Below, one piece after another: positions 6,465-14,787 of a DNA stretch of 31,482 bases. Source of the stretch: CAZABP01 sp964483245 (GTDB taxonomy: Bacteria > Planctomycetota > UBA1135 > UBA2386); NCBI GenBank assembly GCA_964483245.1, contig CAZABP010000051.1, positions 1 to 31,482 on the forward strand. The letters are read 5' to 3'. Each line of letters begins with the position of its first letter. The first letter of the stretch is position 1. The position numbers and the translations under genes were made by a program. The notes beneath the pieces are model-generated. The model did no database searches. It was not told the origin of the DNA and worked only from the letters and a program-made list of their open reading frames with translations.

Positions 6465-8663
6465 TCACGCTTTGACGCCGAGCCCGGCCGGGATCGCGAC
6501 GCGGGCCTCCTGGCCATCCCCGGTCTGGAACCGGTAGTGGACGGTGTCGACCGGGTAGCGCGGCTCCGCCTTGAACACGACCGTCTTGCCGATCTGGTCC
6601 TCGAGGTCGAGCAGCTCGCGCCGCTTGTAGTTGACCAGGAAGTCGTTGACCGACGGGGACAGGTACACGGTCAGGATCGAGAACCCCTTGAGGTGCAGCA
6701 GCGCGCGCACTTCGCGCAATACGGCGAGCGCCTTGCTCTGCACGGTCCGCACCAGGCCGGTCGCCTGGCAGGACGGACAGGCGGAGAAGACCGTGTGCTT
6801 CAGCCCTGGTCCGACCCGCTGTCGCGTCAGCTCGAGCATCCCGAACGCCGAGACGCGGCCGACCTTGATCCGCGCGCGGTCACCGCGCAGCCGCTCGACC
6901 AGCCGCCGTTCGACGCCGCGGCGGTGCCGCTCCTGACTCATGTCGATGAAGTCGATGATGATGACACCGCCGAGGTCGCGCAGACGGAGCTGCCGCACGA
7001 TCTCGGGGATCGCCTCCAGGTTCGTGCGATACGCGGTCTCGTCGAGATCGCTGCCCGGCTTGAAGCGGCCGGAGTTGACGTCGATCGCGACCAGCGCCTC
7101 GGTCTGCTCGATGACGATCGAACCGCCGTTGCTGAGCTCGACGCGCGGTTGGTACAGCGTCTCGATGTCCTTCTCGATCCCGAACGAGTGGAACAGCGGC
7201 GTCGTGGACTCGTGCAGCCGGATCCGCTCCGCCATGCGCGGCATCAGCTTCTCGGCGAAGTCCTTGATCCGCAGGTAGACGTCGCGGTTGTCGACCACGA
7301 CCTCCTCGATGTCCGGCGTGAACAGATCGCGCATCGCCTTCAACACCAGGTCGGATTCCTGGTAGAGCAGCGAGGGTGCGCGCGTGATCTCGAGCCGGTG
7401 CGAGATCAGCTCCCAGATCTTCTTCAGGTAGTCGCGGTCGCGGACCAGGTCGAGCTGCGCCTTGTCGATCCCTGCCGTGCGCACGATGAAGCCGATCCCG
7501 CCGTTGCCGGTCTCGTCCAGCTCGCGCACGATCTTCTTGAGGCGCTTGCGCTCGCGGAGGTCGCCGATCTTGCGCGAGACGCCGCACTTCGGCAGGCTCG
7601 GCATCAGCACGAGGTAGCGGCCCGGCAGCGAGATGTAGGTCGTCAGCGTCGGCCCTTTGGCGCCGATCCCCTCCTTCGTCACCTGCACGACGACCTCCTG
7701 GCCGCGGCGCAGCAGCTGGTCGATCGGCAGCCGCGGCTTCGCCTGACGCTCGCGGCCACGATCCCGGCCGCGGCCTCGGTTGCGGCGGCCTTCGCGGGCC
7801 GGCTCCTCGTGCGGCTGCGCCGGCTGGCCGACCGGTTCGATGGCGACCGGCCTACCGTCCCCGGGTTCCTGGGCCTCCTCGTCGTCGGGGTCGCCGGGTG
7901 CTGCGGCCATCCGCGGGGAACGCGGCTCGTAGTCCGCGTCGCCGCTGTCGCCGGAGTCGCGGCTCGCGTCCCCGGCGTCGCGTCCGCGCTCCGCGGGTGG
8001 CGCCTCCTCGTTGCCACCGTCGGCGGCGTCCGGGGCGGCGGTCCGGCGCCGGCCGCGGCCGCCGCGCTTGCGCTTGGGTTTGGCCGGCGGGTCGTCGCTG
8101 GTCGCGCTGCTCTCCGTCGGCTCCGCCGGAGCATCCGGTGCGCCGCGCTCGGCTTCGGCTTCGAGGGGCAGTTCGCTGGCGCTGTCGAGCGTCACCGGCG
8201 GCGCTTCCGGCTCGACCTCCTCGATCGCGCCGAACTCGTCCTCCTCGACCACTTCGAGCTGCGGTTCGGCCGCGGGTGCCGGCTCGTCGTGCACGGGCTC
8301 GTCGCCGTCGGAGTCGGAGTCATCCTCCTCTTCTTCGTCTTCGAGCACGGAGCGCACGACATCCGGGCCGTCCTCGCCGGTCACGCGCGCGCGGCCCTCC
8401 ATGATGTCGGACAGCCGGAAGTCGTCCCGGGCATACGCCGGCAGCACGTCGGAGGCGTGCAGGAAGCCGTTCATCCGCCCGCCGAAGCTGACGAACGCCG
8501 CGCCGATGCTCGGCTCGACGTTGACGACCTTGCCTTTGTAGATGTTGCCGAGATACGCCTCGCGGCTAGCCAGCTCGACGTGCAGCTCCTGCAGTACGCC
8601 GTTCTCCACGACGGCGATCCGGCTCTCTTCCGGATCGGCCGCGTTGATCAACATTCGCTTCAA
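6465..8663 (-). CDS. rne: Ribonuclease E/G family endoribonuclease with large insert in S1 region
   Basis: This single-strand-specific endoribonuclease matures rRNA and tRNA and initiates mRNA decay. I place the start at TTG 8663 because the product then begins MKRMLINAADPEESRIAVV, matching the E. coli RNase E start, and AAGGA lies about eight bases upstream; ATG 8654 is the alternative. The product is 732 residues. An S1-type region opens at about residues 35-90 (GNIYKGKVVNVEPSIGAAFVSF), is interrupted by about 215 acidic, Arg- and Pro-rich residues, and resumes at about 310 (PIDQLLRRGQEVVVQVTKE, then TTYISLPGRYLVLMP). Catalytic Asp residues lie in AIDVNSG (about 527) and IIIDFIDM (about 570); the zinc-link CPSC motif is near 628. 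Unlike E. coli RNase E it has no long C-terminal scaffold: the disordered part is inside the S1 region. Confidence 0.92.
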   Translation of the reverse strand: MKRMLINAADPEESRIAVVENGVLQELHVELASREAYLGNIYKGKVVNVEPSIGAAFVSFGGRMNGFLHASDVLPAYARDDFRLSDIMEGRARVTGEDGPDVVRSVLEDEEEEDDSDSDGDEPVHDEPAPAAEPQLEVVEEDEFGAIEEVEPEAPPVTLDSASELPLEAEAERGAPDAPAEPTESSATSDDPPAKPKRKRGGRGRRRTAAPDAADGGNEEAPPAERGRDAGDASRDSGDSGDADYEPRSPRMAAAPGDPDDEEAQEPGDGRPVAIEPVGQPAQPHEEPAREGRRNRGRGRDRGRERQAKPRLPIDQLLRRGQEVVVQVTKEGIGAKGPTLTTYISLPGRYLVLMPSLPKCGVSRKIGDLRERKRLKKIVRELDETGNGGIGFIVRTAGIDKAQLDLVRDRDYLKKIWELISHRLEITRAPSLLYQESDLVLKAMRDLFTPDIEEVVVDNRDVYLRIKDFAEKLMPRMAERIRLHESTTPLFHSFGIEKDIETLYQPRVELSNGGSIVIEQTEALVAIDVNSGRFKPGSDLDETAYRTNLEAIPEIVRQLRLRDLGGVIIIDFIDMSQERHRRGVERRLVERLRGDRARIKVGRVSAFGMLELTRQRVGPGLKHTVFSACPSCQATGLVRTVQSKALAVLREVRALLHLKGFSILTVYLSPSVNDFLVNYKRRELLDLEDQIGKTVVFKAEPRYPVDTVHYRFQTGDGQEARVAIPAGLGVKA

Positions 8664-8964
8664 CGTGGGATTCCTTTCTGGGCGCAGCAGTCGTCGTACG
8701 ACCTTGGCCGCGCCGGGATTCGGGGTCGGGACCCGCAGGGAGGCCGGTGCCTGCGCTCGGCTGCGTGACGGCGGGGTGCGATCGGCACGGAACCGACCAC
8801 GCACAGGTACGGAACCTGCGCTCGCGCGTGTGCGCGCCCGCGACCTGATTGCAGTGATCCAAGCTCGCCGCCCTCGTGGTCCGGTGGGTGCCGGACCTGC
8901 GGTCCGCAGCGCGGGCGGCGTCCGACCTCCGGACGCTGCTTCGACACCGCGCATGGGAATGGCC

Positions 8965-8994
8965 AGGGCTGGCGTCCTTGCGGGCGCCAGCCCT
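8965..8994 (-). promoter_or_regulatory. Hairpin at the 5' end of the rne leader
   Basis: AGGGCTGGCG at 8965-8974 and CGCCAGCCCT at 8985-8994 are perfectly complementary over 10 bp with a 10-base loop. If transcription starts about seven bases after the -10 element at 9010-9015, this stem begins within some ten bases of the mRNA 5' end. In E. coli, rne mRNA carries leader hairpins through which RNase E controls its own synthesis; a similar role here is inference. Confidence 0.55.
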
Positions 8995-9009
8995 TGGTGA
9001 CCGGCCGGG

Positions 9010-9038
9010 ACTATAGGCAGGGCCGGCGCCGCCCTCAA
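9010..9038 (-). promoter_or_regulatory. Sigma-70-type promoter for rne
   Basis: On the minus strand TTGAGG (9038-9033) is followed after exactly 17 bases by TATAGT (9015-9010). It points at rne, whose start is at 8663, giving a leader of about 340 nt. The remaining leader, to 8664, holds no convincing gene. The stretch 9039-9127 upstream, between the promoter and the pilQ stop, contains CAGCCG-rich short repeats and no gene. Confidence 0.65.
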
Positions 9039-9127
9039 TGGCGGCGCCGGAGTCGGCGATCCGTGGCGCCGCCGGGCGGCGGTCGCACAGCAGCTCAGCG
9101 GCCCAGCCGCCCAGCCGCTCAGCCGGC

Positions 9128-10951
9128 TCAGCCGCCGGTCTTCTCGCCGCCGAAGATCGCGTCGTACTCGTCGCGCAGCGCGCGCTGGCGATCCTCGAGC
9201 ACCTTGCGGCGGTTGGTCTCGACGTCCTCGGGGCTGCGGATGATCGACGGCGTCACGAACACGATCAGGCTCGACTTGCGCTTGTTGACGCTGCGGTACT
9301 TGAACAGCCAGCCGAGCACCGGGATGTCGCCGAGCAGCGGCACCTGCGTGACCGTCTCGGCGCTGGTGTCGGTCAACAACCCGCCGAGCACGGCGGTCTG
9401 CTCCGAGCGCAGCAGGACCTTGGTCGCGATCGTGCTGGACGCGACGCGCGGCAGCGCGATCGAGCCGGTGCCGCTGCCGGAACCGACCGTGAACACGTCG
9501 AACCCGGGCGGCGCCAGCGACGACGAGCCGGTGCCGGACAGCGCGTCCGACTTCGGGATGATGTCCATGACCACCTTGTCCGTGCCCGGCACGATGTGCG
9601 GGATGACCAGCAGCTGGAAGCCGGTGCTGACCGGCGAACGCGGCGCTTCCTCGACGACCAGCTGCAGGCCACCGGCCTGCCCCTGTTCGGAACGCGCCTG
9701 CGCGTAGCGGATCGTCTCGCCGACGAAGATCGTCGCTTCCTGGTGGTCGAGCGCGATCAGCTTCGGCGCCTGCACGATCTCGGACGTGACGTCCTTCTGC
9801 AGCAGCCGCAGCGCGGCGGTGACCTCGGTGAAGTTCAACGCGCCGAAGATCACGTCCGGCACGACCGTGTCGCCGGTCGGATTCAACGTCTCGTCGGCGA
9901 ACGGGCCGATGTCGTTGTCGTTGGCGATGATGTTGTCGTCCCAGCCGCCGGCACCCAGATCGAACGGCAGGCGGGTCGGGATCTGGCCGAGGCTCGCGGC
10001 GGCGGTCCAGCCGTTGTCGCCGATGTTGACGCCATACTCGAGGATGTCCTGGTTCGACGTCGTCACGAACTTGACGTCGATGAACACCTGCGCCGGCTCG
10101 ACGTCGACGCTCTCGATGATCCGCTGCAGCTCATCCATGACCGGACGCGTGTCACGCGCGATGATCAGGTTGGAGCCCTCGAAGTACTCGAGCGAACCGT
10201 TCGGCGTGAGCGCGCGGCGCAGCGCCTCGAGCAGTTCGAAGCGCTGGGCCTGTGCCTGCGCCTGCTGCTGCGCGACGTTGCGGACGTACTGCGAGTCGAT
10301 CTGCGGCACGTAGGTCGACTTCGGGCGGATGTAGCTGAGCGTGAAGTGCCGCGTCACCAGGTCGTCGCGGATGTTGCTCTGCGGGACGACGCGCAGGATG
10401 CCGCGGTCCTCCTCGACGACGACGTAGCCGAGCGTCTTGACCGCCGACTGCAGGGCGTCGCGCCACGGGATGTTCTTCAGGCGCAGCGAGATCGTGCCCT
10501 GCACCTCGGGCGCCACGACGATGTTGGCGCCGGAGATCTTGGCGATCGTGTCGATGACCTTCTGGATGTCGGCGTTCTCGAACGCGAAGAAGACGCGCGG
10601 CGGCTTCTCGACGCGGAACACGTTGCCGGCCTCCTGGATCACGACGCAGCCGGCCCGTTCGGCGACCAGCGTCAGCGCGCGCTGCCAGTCGACGTTCTCG
10701 AGGTTGATCGTGACCGTGTCCTCGATCGCGTCGTCGATGATGATGTTGACGCCGACCTGCCGCGCGATGTTGCGGACCACGTCCTTCAGCAGACGGTCCT
10801 GCAGCTTCAGCGACTGGATCGTGCGCCGATCACCCGGCACGACGGACTCGACGCCTTGCTCCTGCGTCGAGGTCGGCCGCTGCGCGAATGCCGTACCACC
10901 GAGCGCGGCCGCGAGCAGCACGGTGAATGTCCTGACCAACTTTGCCTGCAT
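9128..10951 (-). CDS. pilQ: Type IV pilus / type II secretin, PilQ-like
   Basis: Secretins form the multimeric outer-membrane channel through which the pilus or secreted proteins pass. The 607-residue protein has a signal peptide (residues 1-23, with AAALGGTAFA before cleavage), then short N-terminal ring domains: STN-like segments around 45-110 and 115-195 (VNIIIDDAIEDTVTINLENV; GANIVVAPEVQGTISLRLKN), an N1/KH-like domain around 200-290, and the secretin barrel from about 310 to 580. The barrel carries the hallmark VPLLGDIPVLGWLFK and a following SLIVFVTPSII. AMIN domains typical of proteobacterial PilQ are absent. GGGAAAGAGAC precedes the ATG. It is the last gene after pilM, pilN and the pilO-pilP fusion, but 373 bases of repeats separate it from them, so it may have its own promoter. 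Confidence 0.93.
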   Translation of the reverse strand: MQAKLVRTFTVLLAAALGGTAFAQRPTSTQEQGVESVVPGDRRTIQSLKLQDRLLKDVVRNIARQVGVNIIIDDAIEDTVTINLENVDWQRALTLVAERAGCVVIQEAGNVFRVEKPPRVFFAFENADIQKVIDTIAKISGANIVVAPEVQGTISLRLKNIPWRDALQSAVKTLGYVVVEEDRGILRVVPQSNIRDDLVTRHFTLSYIRPKSTYVPQIDSQYVRNVAQQQAQAQAQRFELLEALRRALTPNGSLEYFEGSNLIIARDTRPVMDELQRIIESVDVEPAQVFIDVKFVTTSNQDILEYGVNIGDNGWTAAASLGQIPTRLPFDLGAGGWDDNIIANDNDIGPFADETLNPTGDTVVPDVIFGALNFTEVTAALRLLQKDVTSEIVQAPKLIALDHQEATIFVGETIRYAQARSEQGQAGGLQLVVEEAPRSPVSTGFQLLVIPHIVPGTDKVVMDIIPKSDALSGTGSSSLAPPGFDVFTVGSGSGTGSIALPRVASSTIATKVLLRSEQTAVLGGLLTDTSAETVTQVPLLGDIPVLGWLFKYRSVNKRKSSLIVFVTPSIIRSPEDVETNRRKVLEDRQRALRDEYDAIFGGEKTGG

Positions 10952-11324
10952 GTCTCTTTCCCTTTCCCGGCGTGCGGGAGAGCTGGATTGGATTGCCGAT
11001 CTCGTGGGTATTTCGGAGATGCGAAGGTCGAGGCTTGAGCGATTCCGTGGAGCGGGTTGGGGATGGGGTTCGGGTTGGGTCGGGATCGGGCCCGGTCGGG
11101 ATCGGGCCCGGTCGGGATCGGGTTCGTGCGCGCGGGCGCGTTGGTTCGAGGTCGTTCGCGCGCAATTGCGCGCAGCCGGTCCCGATCCCGATCCCGATCC
11201 CGATCCCGTTCGCGATCCCGTTCGCGATCCCGTTCGCGATCGGACCCGAACCCCAACCCCAACCCCATCCCGGCCGGCGCGGCGCGCCGCAGGCGCCTTC
11301 GGCGCCGCGGCGCAGCCGCGACGG
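10952..11324. repeat. G/C-word inverted repeat array upstream of pilQ
   Basis: This gene-free stretch is built of short words in opposite orientation. On the + strand, 11056-11126 contains GGGATGGGG/TTCGGG and three CGGGATCGGG units joined by CCCGGT; 11178-11274 contains (CCCGAT)n at 11181-11208, the 12-mer TTCGCGATCCCG repeated from 11209 to about 11240, then ACCCGAACCCC and AACCCC words. The arms are largely complementary and flank a perfect 16-bp palindrome, GCGCGCAATTGCGCGC, at 11158-11173. As RNA it could fold into one large hairpin between the pilO-pilP fusion and pilQ. Long reading frames through it (Arg-Ser repeats) are artefacts of the repeats. I see no clear promoter. Confidence 0.75.
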
Positions 11325-12749
11325 CTACCAGCTCTTGCGGACGCTGTAGCCCTTGTAGACGAAGTCGACGTACTCGGGGCCGACGCGTTTGACGAGGAGG
11401 TTGTCCTCGATGTAGTCGCCTTCCTGGTAGACCGAGCCGTTCAGGATCAGGCCGGACTTGCCTTCTTCGCTGACGACGACGCCGCCGATGTCGAGCTTCA
11501 TTGCGCCGAACTCGATCGCGGCCTTGGTCAGGAGGTGGACCGCTTCGATGTCGCGGGCGACGGCTTCGCGCGGGTCGCCGGACGGGACGCGGATGTCGGC
11601 GGCGTGGGCTTCGTACTGTTGGCGGGCCTCCTCGAGGCGGCCGGACTGCAGGTGCTCCTTCATGACGGCGAGCACCATCTGCATGTCCTTCAGGGCGAGG
11701 CCGCGCTCGCGGGTCTCGGTGGGACGGGACTCGAGGGCGGCGAGCGGCTCCTCGACGTCCTTGTTCCAGGTCACCTTCAGGGCCACGTGGACGATCAAGC
11801 CCTTCTCGTTGACCTCGTCCACCTTCTGCTTCAGCGTGCTGATCTTCTCGCGGATCAGGCCGGTCAGCTGGTAGCGCTCGATGACGGTCGTCTGCGGGTC
11901 GTCGCGCCGACGGATCAGGCCGGTGATCTCGGCGATCTCACGACGGCATTCCTCGATCTTCTGCCGCTGCGCCTCCTCGGGCACGCGCGTGCGGTCGGAG
12001 CCGGGCACGTTGGTCGCCCGCGGATCCATGAAGATGTCGCGGCGGCCGCGCGGGCCCTTGAACTCGTAGCGGTCGGTCGACAGCGAATCGCGGACCGCGA
12101 TGATCTCCGGCTTCAGCAGCGCGACGCGGTTGGTGTAGTTGGGGATCTCGACGTCCTTGCCGAGCTTGGCGCCGGTGTAGACGTAGGTCTCGACCGTCAT
12201 CGTGATCTTGTGGTGCATGTCCTCGCCGAGCGCCATGGCGCCGCGGTTCTGGCTCTGCACCGTGTCCCCCGAGTTGAGTGCGAAGTCGGTGATCTTGACG
12301 AACCGCTCGTAGTTCTCGAAGAAGCTCAGGATCTTCATGAACTGCCAGACCGTCGCCTTGAACTCGAACCGGTAGGCGAACTGCTCGAACGCGCTCTTCT
12401 TGCCGGTGTTCGGCTTCGGCACGGCCTGCAGCCGTTCCATCTGCACGCCGGCCTGCGCAAAGAACGTGTTCGTCGTGCGGACGAAGTCGTTCACTTCCTT
12501 GTCGGCCGGCAGGATCTTGACGTACTCCTGCAGGTTCTCGCGCAGGATGATCACGTTGCGCTCGATGCCAGGAATCTCGGCGATCTTGCGCTCGGCGCCG
12601 TCGACCTGCTCCTGCAGCGCGGCGGTCGCGGTCTTCTTCTCCTCGATCGCGCCCTTGGTCCACCAGACGCCGCCGCCGGCCAGCCCGCTCAGCAGCGTCG
12701 AGACGCCGACGACCAGCAGGATCTGTTGCTTCTCGTTCAGCTTCGCCAT
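11325..12749 (-). CDS. PilO-PilP fusion-type pilus assembly protein
   Basis: This 474-residue inner-membrane protein appears to join two pilus alignment proteins. Residues 1-35 hold a short cytoplasmic tail and a membrane helix (QILLVVGVSTLLSGLAGGGVWW). A coiled coil at about 36-90 and an alpha/beta region to about 210 resemble PilO, the partner of PilN. A charged helical region (about 215-400) links this to a C-terminal domain, about 410-474, with GLILNGSVYQEGDYIEDNLLVKRVGPEYVDFVYKG split over beta strands, as in PilP/GspC homology-region domains that touch the secretin. The start ATG lies seven bases after the pilN stop. Canonical PilO is about 200 residues and PilP, a separate lipoprotein, about 170. 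The fusion is inferred from architecture; the middle segment matches nothing I know. Confidence 0.7.
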   Translation of the reverse strand: MAKLNEKQQILLVVGVSTLLSGLAGGGVWWTKGAIEEKKTATAALQEQVDGAERKIAEIPGIERNVIILRENLQEYVKILPADKEVNDFVRTTNTFFAQAGVQMERLQAVPKPNTGKKSAFEQFAYRFEFKATVWQFMKILSFFENYERFVKITDFALNSGDTVQSQNRGAMALGEDMHHKITMTVETYVYTGAKLGKDVEIPNYTNRVALLKPEIIAVRDSLSTDRYEFKGPRGRRDIFMDPRATNVPGSDRTRVPEEAQRQKIEECRREIAEITGLIRRRDDPQTTVIERYQLTGLIREKISTLKQKVDEVNEKGLIVHVALKVTWNKDVEEPLAALESRPTETRERGLALKDMQMVLAVMKEHLQSGRLEEARQQYEAHAADIRVPSGDPREAVARDIEAVHLLTKAAIEFGAMKLDIGGVVVSEEGKSGLILNGSVYQEGDYIEDNLLVKRVGPEYVDFVYKGYSVRKSW

Positions 12750-12756
12750 GGCTGCC

Positions 12757-13410
12757 TCACTTCCCCTGCGGCGCCGCCGCCTTGTTGGTGTTGGTCGGCC
12801 ACTTCTTCGGCTCGTGCATGTTCCACTTCATCGTGAACGAGAACGACTCCGGCGGATCGCGCTTCGCATCCGTCTCCTTGACACCCTGCGGCATCGTCGA
12901 CTCGGCCACGTAGGCGAAGAAGTCCGCGTGCTCCATGTCCTCGTGCAGGTCGGCGATCTTCTTGAAGTTCGCCCCCTGCACCGCGCCCGGCAGCGTGACG
13001 GTCGGGCCCTTGCTGCCCTGCCCACCCTGCATCGTCACGCCGCGGAACCAGGCCATGTGCCGGTCGGTGTTGCCGTCGTTGTTGACGACGTCGAACAGCT
13101 GGTCCATGACCCGCGCCCACAGCATGCGGCTCTTGGCGATGTCCTGGATCGTCTTGTTGCGCTTCTCGTACTCCGTGCGCTCCTTGCTGAGCGCTTCGTG
13201 GTACGCCAGGCGCGGCGAGAGACTCGCCAGATGATCTTCGAGCCGGCGATGCTCCGCCTCCGCCTGACCGAGCTCACCGAAGTACGTGAACCCGAGCCAG
13301 CCGAGCGCCGAGCAGGTCACGATGACGCCGCCGAGCATCGCTGCGAACAGCTTGGTCGAGGTCCGCTCGCTGCGGCGGAACTCTTCCGGTAGCAGATTGA
13401 TCCTGATCAT
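12757..13410 (-). CDS. pilN: Pilus assembly protein PilN
   Basis: PilN is a bitopic inner-membrane protein whose cytoplasmic N-terminal peptide docks into PilM and whose periplasmic domain pairs with PilO. The 217-residue product begins MIRINLLPEEFRRSE, with the INLLP motif that binds PilM. A membrane helix covers about residues 20-44 (KLFAAMLGGVIVTCSALGWLGFTYF), followed by a coiled coil and a small alpha/beta domain. The C-terminal tail is Pro/Lys/Asn-rich. It lies nine bases after pilM and seven before the pilO-pilP fusion, so the three are almost certainly one operon. Confidence 0.9.
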   Translation of the reverse strand: MIRINLLPEEFRRSERTSTKLFAAMLGGVIVTCSALGWLGFTYFGELGQAEAEHRRLEDHLASLSPRLAYHEALSKERTEYEKRNKTIQDIAKSRMLWARVMDQLFDVVNNDGNTDRHMAWFRGVTMQGGQGSKGPTVTLPGAVQGANFKKIADLHEDMEHADFFAYVAESTMPQGVKETDAKRDPPESFSFTMKWNMHEPKKWPTNTNKAAAPQGK

Positions 13411-13419
13411 CGTTTCCCC

Positions 13420-14451
13420 TCAGACGATCGTCGCGGCCAGGCCGATCGCGACCGCGAGCTGCGGCGCCGACTGGTTCATGACCTCGATGTCCACGTTGTC
13501 CGCCTTCACGTTCAGCCCTTCGATCGGATTCCAGACGCGTGTCCGCTTCTCGAAGATCTTCTCGAGGCTCTCCTCCAGGAACGGCAGCAGCACGCTGCCG
13601 CCGGACAGGAACACATCGCTGACCTCGCCGTCGAACTGGTTCTCGAAGAAGTCGAACGACAGGTTGATCTCGTTGCCGAGGTCGTCGAGCACGTGCGCAA
13701 CCGCTTCCTGGACCTCGGCGAGCTGATCGCCCGGATCCCGCTTCAGCGCCTCTGCCTCGTAGGTCTCGACGCCGAACCGCCGCGTGATCGCGTTGGTCAG
13801 GTCCTGCCCGCCCATCGGCACCTCGCGCGCGAAGTAGGTCACGCTGTTGCGCATGATGTTGATGCAGGACTTCGAGGCGCCGATGTCGATCAGCGCGATC
13901 ACGCTGTCCGGCTCCTGCATCCCCGGGCTGACGATGTCCGCCAGCTCGTAGGCGTTGCCCATCGCGAAGCTGTCCACGCCGACGCTGACCGGCAGCAGAC
14001 CGAGCTCCGTCAGCAGCTGCGCCTGGTCCTGGATCACCGAGCGCTTGGCGGCGACCAGCAGCACCTTCGACTCGCCCGCCTTGCCCTCCTCACCGGCAGG
14101 AACGTCGGCCAGCTTCTGCGTGTCCAGCTGCACCTCCTCGATGTCGAACGGGATGTACTTGTCCGCCTCGAACTTGATCGCGTTCATCAAGTTCTCGTCC
14201 GACATCGCCGGCATCGTCAGGAAGCGGAAGATCACCGACTTCCCGCTGACCGCCGTCGCGACGCGCTTGGTGCGGAACTTCCCGCTCTTGAACAGGTCCG
14301 AGATCGCGTCCCGCCGCGCCTGCTCGCCAGGAATGTCGATCTGGCCGTAGGCCGTGATCACGTACTCGTACTTGTCCTGCGTCAGCTCGACCGCCTTGAT
14401 CGAACTCGTGCCGACGTCCAGACCGACGATGCTCTTGCGCTGCCTGAGCAT
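13420..14451 (-). CDS. pilM: Pilus assembly ATPase PilM (FtsA/actin fold)
   Basis: PilM is a cytoplasmic actin-like protein that binds ATP and the PilN N-terminal peptide and couples the alignment complex to the pilus motor. The 343-residue protein has the phosphate-1 motif IVGLDVGTSSIKAVEL at about 8-23, SHS2-like subdomain 1C in the following 150 residues (MPAMSDENLMNAIKFEADKY), phosphate-2 ALIDIGASKSCINI near 188-201 and the adenosine-type VFLSGGSVLLPFLEE near 280. The ATG at 14451 is preceded by GGGAAG at suitable distance. It is the first gene of the pilM-pilN-pilO/P operon. The upstream region contains a hairpin and the repeat cluster at 14554-14969. Confidence 0.95.
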   Translation of the reverse strand: MLRQRKSIVGLDVGTSSIKAVELTQDKYEYVITAYGQIDIPGEQARRDAISDLFKSGKFRTKRVATAVSGKSVIFRFLTMPAMSDENLMNAIKFEADKYIPFDIEEVQLDTQKLADVPAGEEGKAGESKVLLVAAKRSVIQDQAQLLTELGLLPVSVGVDSFAMGNAYELADIVSPGMQEPDSVIALIDIGASKSCINIMRNSVTYFAREVPMGGQDLTNAITRRFGVETYEAEALKRDPGDQLAEVQEAVAHVLDDLGNEINLSFDFFENQFDGEVSDVFLSGGSVLLPFLEESLEKIFEKRTRVWNPIEGLNVKADNVDIEVMNQSAPQLAVAIGLAATIV

Positions 14452-14481
14452 GGAATCTTCCCTGCCGGGCCCTTGGTGCTG

Positions 14482-14502
14482 GCCGCCTCACGACGAGGCG
14501 GC
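14482..14502 (-). promoter_or_regulatory. Hairpin in the pilM leader
   Basis: GCCGCCTC at 14482-14489 and GAGGCGGC at 14495-14502 form a perfect 8-bp stem with a five-base loop, 30 bases upstream of the pilM start. It could be a leader structure or an end-of-transcript hairpin for ptsH. There is no adjoining T-run. Confidence 0.4.
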
Positions 14503-14553
14503 GCTCCCTGCCCTTATCGGTGAGGAAAGGAGCGGGGGTTGAGGGGAGGGTTT

Positions 14554-14629
14554 GGACGGGAATGGAACGGGCCCGGGCCCGGGCCCGGGCCGAGGTGAGG
14601 CGAGAAAAGGGAAAGGGAAAGGGAAGGGG
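14554..14629 (+). repeat. Dispersed G-rich repeat family 1, copy A
   Basis: This copy reads, on the + strand, GGACGGGAATGGAACGGG, then GGGCCC units, CGAGGTGAGGCGAG and an AAAGGG run. It closely matches the + strand at 26785-26860 and the reverse complement of 14718-14787 and 14871-14940. Copy A and the two copies to its right are in opposite orientation, so they could pair over about 70 bases. It lies between pilM and ptsH. Confidence 0.85.
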
Positions 14630-14717
14630 CTCGCTCGGAGCTGTCGCGTACGCGTGGTTCCGTGGTCCTCTCGGGGTCTGACCCCTTGGGTCGCGCCAAA
14701 CTGTCAGGCGGTAGGAG

Positions 14718-14787
14718 CCCGTGCCCCTTCCCTCGCCTCGCCTTTCCTCAGCCCGAGCCCGAGCCCAGGCCCGTTCCGTTCCCGTCC
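14718..14787 (-). repeat. Dispersed G-rich repeat family 1, copy in tandem unit 1
   Basis: This is the reverse complement of the family-1 repeat, from CCCGTGCCCC to TTCCCGTCC on the + strand. It has GAGCCC units where copy A has GGGCCC. It differs from the copy in unit 2 at three positions. Confidence 0.85.

Noticed and set aside
6426..8768. 780-codon + strand open frame opposite rne
   Set aside because: It is the complement of rne; composition is Asp/Val/Leu/Arg-biased and contains no domain.
11178..11274. Possible CRISPR array
   Set aside because: The 12-base units are contiguous and no spacers of constant length separate them; no cas gene nearby.
11057..11392. + strand frame encoding long Arg-Ser/Asp-Pro repeats
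   Set aside because: It is produced by the CCCGAT and TTCGCGATCCCG words and is antisense to the end of the pilO-pilP gene.
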